Source: Chara braunii (taxonomy: Eukaryota; Streptophyta; Charophyceae; Charales; Characeae). Taken from it: a stretch of 20,526 nt of DNA. Shown piece after piece: positions 15,650 through 20,526 of this stretch. The stretch covers positions 2,552,068 through 2,572,593 of the forward strand of contig BFEA01000048.1 in NCBI GenBank assembly GCA_003427395.1, written 5' to 3'. The translations under genes were made by a program, and so were the position numbers. How positions within the stretch are numbered: position 1 is the stretch's first letter; each line of letters starts with the position of its first letter. Below the pieces are notes generated by a model. That model saw only the letters and a list, made by a program, of their open reading frames with translations. It ran no database searches and was not told the DNA's origin.

Positions 15650-18094
15650 ATGGTTTACGGCAAGGGGAAGACCAAGCAACAACGAGTATACAAAAAACTG
15701 GATTCAATGTTGCTATACCGAGGGATTGCAAGACAACTAGCTCAGGACCAACTTAGAGGAGCCAGGCAGGAGGGAGTGACAGAACAGAATCAACAGAACC
15801 AACCAATACTGGTTGAACAAACACAGGCTTCCCAACCCCATGACAAACAACTGCAAGGATCATCCGCCTCAACTTCACAAGGAGAAACTGGCGGATCATC
15901 GTCCGCACAGAATTCGCACCAGTCCTGGGCAGAAAAAGTGAGGGGGTCGATGCCCAAAGAATGAATCCTTATCCAGCGAGGGAAGGAGGTAGCCGGGGGG
16001 GAAGCAAAGGAGGAGTGGCAAAACCCGTTGAGGAACCTGACAACAGCTGGAGCATTCTTTTTATCCCACCTGTTGACCCTCTCCGAAAACAGGATAATCC
16101 ACCAAGGCGGGAAGACGACCACAATTCGGGCCCTCCCAGGAGAGGCAGTAAAAACACGAGATGTCGTGTACATTCAACACGCCAGTAACTGGGCATTTCA
16201 CAACGATGCAGCCTTTAAGTCTACTAATGATAAGGTAGGCTGGATTAGGGAACGGTTAGCTACATTTAAAGGCTCGTCTGAGAGTGCACGCAACCACTTT
16301 CTAATCCAACCTGCCTCTTCCGCTGTCATCACGGTCATCTGCGTGTCTGTCTCCGACAAGAGAACAATGGACAGCTGGCGATCTCTGCGCTGTGAGAGAT
16401 CGGAGATACGCATCCATCCCTGGGCCCCCCCCAAACCGCAGCGGCCGGAGGAACGGAGGGAGCAAATGATGAGAGAATCCTTTTGGGTCGAATTCCGCCA
16501 TATACCAATTGAAATACAAGCTGCGTTTGTTCAGGATTTTGCACAGAAGTATGATGTGATCGATTTTATTGATCCCCTCCCCCCCAATGTCGCCCGAAGT
16601 GATGACTATCTCATGCTTGCCATCAACCTGGCAGATGGGTACGTATTTTCAATTGATGATGTCATCCCCTTTCAGGTGGGAGGACGGATTTATCGCATCC
16701 GCACCGCCCACAAGCACCAGCCCTGGTATTTCAAATGCCAGGCATACGACCACTTGTACACCGAGACAGTCTGCGCCCGTCACCCTTCGCGTGCATCACG
16801 ACCCACTGGGCGACTGAAAAAGGATCCCTTTGATGAAGCACGGTGGCGCACTGTCGACCCGGGGTATGAAGGGTGGGTATACATCGATGCACCAGGACAA
16901 AAAGAAGGAGAAGTGATGGGATGGTCATGGGAAGGAAAGGGTAAGCCACGACAAGGCTCCCGACCTCCTACGACGTGGGCCCCCCCTAAATCCCTGGAAT
17001 CCCACTTGGGACAAACCCCCACAAAAGCTAGATCTCGCGAAGAATGGGTGGAGGTGGGAAAGGGGAGGAAAGTGCAGGAGCGCAGCGAAACAAAGGAAAT
17101 TGAGGGGGGTGGAGGCCAAAAAGAAACTCGCCCTAGCCTTCTGCCACTGAGGCGGGCAGACCAAACATGGAAAAACAAAGGATAGGTTCAAAACCCGGAC
17201 AAAAACAAGACAACAAAGAAGCGGAAGGAGATCCCAAGGCAACCCATAATCACAAAGGAAAGTTGGCACTTACGAAAGGAGGGGGGGAAGGGGAAACAAG
17301 TGAGATGGAACATCGAGAAAGCGGTGACTAATAGCGAGGAAGAGGCGGCTAATAATGACTCACGACCCTTGCAAACGGAAGAATATCAACTACAACAAAT
17401 GAAGGGGCCTCATAACCAAGGACTGCGACTGAAGCAGCAGGCAAGGGCCCGGCCGCCGCTATTAAAAGAACAGAGTGCAGCCACCCCGAAACAACAACCC
17501 TCACGACCAACACAAGACCAGCAACACAAGGAGTATGAAAGTACGCCTGCATCCACCCCGAAACAACAACTCCCACAATCAACACAAGACCAGCAACAAA
17601 AGGATTGTGGAAGTACGCCTGTAATATCCCCCGATTTTTGCTCAGATGCATTTGGGGCACAACCGATGGAGGTGGACGTTACCCCCCCCCCCCGGACGTA
17701 GAGATGGAGGAGGACCCAAAGAACCCGACAGACCCGGATGCCCCCCCCCCAGGAAATGGGCCTGGACCAAAAAATTCAAGTCGTGACGGAATGGATAATT
17801 AAACACTTGCAGGCCGAATTTCCCCACGAAGGTGAGCAATACTGGGATTGTTCCTATGTCGAACTTGTCAACCTCCTCAATAATAGCCCGACACTTAGGA
17901 ACGCGTTGACCACTGGTCCGCCTGCCCATTTGACATGGGCAGAAGCGTTTCAACGCATACTTGTCGTGGCAAGAGGCCGCTTCCGTCCCCCTCCCACCAA
18001 GGAATCCCCCACTCCACGCCAAGACCCTCTAGCACAGGAAAGGCCCACCCAGACCGGCCCAAGTGAGGAAAAGGAAAGTACAGGAGGCACGTAA
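15650..18094 (+). pseudogene. LINE ORF1 (nucleic-acid-binding protein), interrupted
   Basis: The start is the ATG at 15650 (MVYGKGKTKQQRVYKKLD), with an N-terminal basic then Q/S-rich region. One frame runs to 18094 with in-frame stops TGA 15962-15964 and TAG 17183-17185. A short frame change is bounded by two C-runs: 12 C at 17682-17693 shifts the frame and 10 C at 17741-17750 restores it. At 16478-16717 the product resembles the second half of DUF4283 (SFWVEFRHIPIEIQ, DYLMLAINLADGYVFSIDD), followed at about 16724-16777 by a zinc-knuckle-like motif (WYFKCQAYDHLYTETVC) whose first Cys is Tyr. A 24-residue repeat (STPKQQ..TQDQQ) lies at 17481-17624. The C-terminal part (17750-18094) is a compact, unrecognised domain. 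In LINEs ORF1 binds element RNA. At about 810 codons it is long for the family. Confidence 0.75.
17481..17624 (+). repeat. 72-bp tandem repeat inside LINE ORF1
   Basis: CCACCCCGAAACAACAA at 17481 recurs at 17553. Each unit encodes about 24 residues (TPKQQ.P..TQDQQ.K...S). It is a linker-type low-complexity repeat kept in frame. Confidence 0.85.
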
Positions 18095-18097
18095 AAC

Positions 18098-18633
18098 ATG
18101 GAAGGACTCGACGAAGGGCTGACCTCCCGACGACTCAAGATTAGACAACTCATAGAGCGTGGGCTTTTTGAAACGCCCCTGTCCAAACAGGGGGAAGTTT
18201 TGGTGGCCCCCCTGAGGAAAACCGATGGGAAATGGGAGATAGGCCTTTCCCCGATAGGGGAACATGGGGGCGTAACATTACAAGGGTGGGAATTCTTGCC
18301 GAAGGAGGGAGAGGATGGGGACAAGGTTTTTACCGACCAAATGCGCACCTTTATCCCCTCACACTACGCCCCGGGCGCAAGAGCGGGAGTGCGGTTGCTT
18401 GGATCCAGCGACTATCAAATGCCAACAACGATCTCTTCCTGCGCTTTGAAACCAACAAGACAGCCAACTTACGTTGGTTTAATCACAATGCACTGCTGGA
18501 TCTCCAATGTGCAAAAGTCAAAGCCANCGAGTATTGGTCAGAGGATGATACATGTAGGTGTCTGTGTAAGATGGTGAGGAAGAGAACNCTNCTCCTGGAN
18601 AGATGGGACGACAAGCCATGGCACGCACTGTAA
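18098..18633 (+). pseudogene. Small middle ORF of the LINE, frameshifted
   Basis: The ATG at 18098 lies 3 bp after the ORF1 stop (TAA 18092-18094). The frame reads MEGLDEGLTSRRLKIRQLIE and KTDGKWEIGLSPIGEHGG up to about 18380. The sensible protein then continues in the next frame (VAWIQRLSNANNDLFLRFE, NKTANLRWFNHNALLDLQC) to a TAA at 18631-18633, so a frameshift lies at about 18360-18420. Four ambiguous bases (18527, 18588, 18591, 18600) fall in its end. I do not recognise a domain. It may be a separate small ORF between ORF1 and ORF2, or the N-terminus of ORF2: the second half is in the same frame as ORF2, with only the TAA and 12 bp between. Confidence 0.55.
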
Positions 18634-20388
18634 ATAAGGAATACAATGGATGATTTAGAAACACTATACTGCAAGAACCCAGCATGGCAGAAATGCGTTA
18701 ACTCGACCGACCTTGATCTACGATCTATTAATGTAAATGGTCTTGCGGCGAGAAAACTTGAAAAGCGTCAGGCCATCTGGGACCAACTTAGAGTAGTAGG
18801 AGGCAGGCGATGGCCAGACGTAACCTGCATCCAGGAAACCTACCTACAAGACACCCCCGAGCATAACAGAGCACATAAGATGGTTTGGCCTCACACAGCC
18901 TTCAGAGCCCACGCACCCAGACCAGGTTCGACAGGAGTAGCAATCTGGGTCCCTCCGGACTCCAGATTTCAGTCAGTCCACTGGGTCGTAGATGAGGAAG
19001 AGGGACGATGGGTATCGGTCCTCGGTATGCTGGAACTGGAGCTACTATGCATACTCTGTATTTACTCACCCAACACCGTTGGCGAACGAAGGGAATTTAT
19101 AGGGAAGCTGGCCACACAAGTGCCTGAAGGCATCCCCCTAGTCATAGCAGGGGACTTTAATGCTACCCCCGACAGGACCCTGGACAGATGGAACGCCCAG
19201 GAATCCCCCTCTTTCGCCACAATCGAAGATGAACGAATGATAGCCGAACTCTGTGAAACACTTTCACTCTTCGACTCCTATCGCCAATTACACCCTCAGG
19301 CGCGTTCCTTTACATGCGTAAGGGATAGCTACCCGACACGCCTGTCCAAGTCTAGGATTGACCTCATCCTTATCTCTAACGATCTAGAAGGAGCTTTGCG
19401 CTGGTCTCTAATTCTCCCGCAGAGCCCACACCCAGGACTAGACCATAAGACATGTGGAATTATACTGACAACGAGAAAAAGGCCAGACCAGGGTCCTGGC
19501 TTTTATAAGCTGAACACCTCTCTTCTTAAAGATTCAACCTTCACGCAGATGATCCGTGGCGAATGGAACTTCTGACGTCAACAAAAACATCTGTTCGACT
19601 CACACCTAACCCAGGTAGTCCTTAAATCCCAGCAAGATGCCTCAGTCAGTATCTGCAGAACTAACAGACATCACTTCCTGATTCATACGAGGGATGATCC
19701 GGTAGTATCGTTCCCCTTAACACATATGTATCGGGTTAGGGTTCTATTTATTCCATCAGTTCAGAAATGGAAGGTTTTCCACCCAGAAATTCCCATCCCA
19801 GATTTACCGCTGGACCCTGAGGAATGGGTATGGAATACCTCGAAAAAAGGTCACTCTAGATCCCTGCAAAATCTTACGGTTAAAGCGACATATCGATTAC
19901 TTAGACCAAAAATTCATATTTCAGCAATCATTCGGGAAAGATGGGCTACGCATCTGAATCANGACATAAATTCGATCAAAAGAATTAAANTTTTCAATAA
20001 AATTAAACAGAGNCCAGCAAAATTCACATCTCTCCAATGGCAAATAGCACACCGATGCCTACCCACCAATGATTGGATTATAGACCGAACTTCATTAGAA
20101 CAAAAGGGTCTAGCTCTCCCTTGGTGCAAATCTTGTGTAACAAATTTTCCTAGTAAAAAATGCAGGGAAACAATATAACACATTTTCATGCAATGCCCTG
20201 GGTCGGTTTTACTATGGAGAAGATGGGATTATATATGGAGAAAGTACACGGGTCTAGATTGGCCATGGGATTGGAAAGCAATCCTACTAGGGCATTGGTT
20301 ACCACAACATATCTCCCTATCTCCCTTTCAATCGAACTTTTTTGAAGTAGGGAGAAAAGCAATCATCTGGGTCCTTTGGTATAGACGN
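18527..20388. other. Eight isolated ambiguous bases (N)
   Basis: Single Ns occur at 18527, 18588, 18591, 18600, 19962, 19990, 20013 and 20388. All fall in the LINE. Isolated Ns suggest unresolved differences between LINE copies in the assembly and not gaps of known size. Confidence 0.9.
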
Positions 20389-20526
20389 TGTGTGTTAGAA
20401 AGAGAAAACGTTAGGTTGGAAGGATCTAAACTGACCGAATACATAATTCAGTTCGTTCAGACAGAAATCAGAAATCAATGGAAAAAATTGGCTACTAAAT
20501 TATATAAACTTCAAAGGAAAAAAGAT
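18646..20526 (+). pseudogene. LINE ORF2: APE endonuclease and C-terminal zinc region, RT domain missing
   Basis: From ATG 18646, residues 27-268 form an exonuclease/endonuclease/phosphatase fold of the APE type. Visible motifs are SINVNGL (about 27-33), CIQET with catalytic Glu64, IYSPN (Tyr140), AGDFN (Asp170, Asn172), SRID (Asp239) and LDHK (Asp266, His267), so the nuclease looks complete. In LINEs it nicks target DNA to prime reverse transcription. A TGA at 19573-19575 interrupts the frame; the same frame then continues (RQQKHLFDSHLTQ). Instead of the expected RT domain of several hundred residues, it goes within about 60 codons to the post-RT region (PDLPLDPEEWVW, LTVKATYRLL, HRCLPTND). 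Next comes a zf-RVT-like CKSC (20125-20136), H (20179) and C (20194), with a TAA at 20176-20178. No F/YxDD RT motif is present. It stays open to the window end. Confidence 0.8.

Larger units (their letters stand above)
15345..20526 (+). mobile_element. L1-type non-LTR retrotransposon (LINE), defective, 3' end beyond window
   Basis: The order is 5' leader, ORF1 with a zinc-knuckle-like motif, a small middle ORF, then ORF2 with an APE-type endonuclease and a C-terminal zf-RVT-like region. This is the layout of plant L1-type LINEs. The reverse transcriptase domain is missing, there are several in-frame stops and at least three frame changes, so this copy cannot move by itself. The reading frames are otherwise well kept, which points to a fairly young copy or to sequence error in part. 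The 3' UTR, tail and flanking duplication are outside the window. Confidence 0.85.

Noticed and set aside
17183-17185. TAG as the natural end of ORF1
   Set aside because: The same frame stays open for about 170 further codons with protein-like, repeat-bearing sequence, which is unlikely by chance. A premature stop is preferred, though two separate ORFs cannot be excluded.

Overview
This is a gene-poor, repeat-rich stretch of a eukaryotic nuclear genome. I found no intact protein-coding gene, rRNA or functional tRNA. The lineage is most likely a streptophyte (land plant or charophyte alga). Two independent features point there. First, U6 snRNA-derived copies carry the plant-type U6 3' end (AAATCGAGAAATGG followed by a CCAAAT end). 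Second, the LINE at the right end has a plant-style ORF1 (DUF4283-like half domain followed by a zinc-knuckle-like motif) and a plant-style ORF2 C-terminus (zf-RVT-like CxxC...H...C). A Chara-like charophyte is a guess from the repeat load and is not proven.

Layout. Positions 1-2610 hold tRNA-derived SINE-like units, three members of a poly(A)-tailed dispersed repeat, a compound microsatellite and tandem repeats. Positions 2640-5000 hold a dispersed repeat, a possible broken coding remnant (3016-3417), a polypyrimidine tract, a telomere-like block and another poly(A) repeat. Positions 5034-5623 hold a long-armed inverted-repeat element with a smaller foldback element inserted in one arm. Positions 5624-7834 are simple-sequence repeats and unassigned DNA. 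Positions 7835-9100 hold a U6 5'-fragment retroposon with a 13-bp target-site duplication, a second foldback element, three 90-bp tandem units, a tRNA-like SINE, a MITE-like inverted repeat and another poly(A) repeat. Positions 9131-11674 are several degenerate tandem repeats. Positions 12180-12865 hold palindromes, a poly(T) tract and a full-length U6 retrocopy that appears nested inside an older U6 fragment. Positions 13490-14560 are an extreme C-rich block. At 14858-14895 there is a Nextera mate-pair junction adapter between two identical 169-bp copies, which is an assembly artefact.

From about 15340 to the window end lies one L1-type LINE on the + strand: a repeat-bearing 5' leader, ORF1 (15650-18094), a short middle ORF (18098-18633) and ORF2 (18646 to beyond 20526). 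ORF2 keeps all recognisable APE-endonuclease motifs and the C-terminal zinc region, but the reverse transcriptase domain is missing. Several in-frame stops and frameshifts show that this copy is dead or non-autonomous. The U6 retrocopies, the poly(A) repeats and some tRNA-like SINEs are the kind of sequence mobilised by such LINEs, so most of the window reads as products of LINE-type retroposition plus foldback/MITE DNA elements and tandem repeat growth.

Limits: all repeat boundaries and identities were read by eye, no alignment or database search was run, and the U6 comparison uses the plant U6 sequence as I know it.
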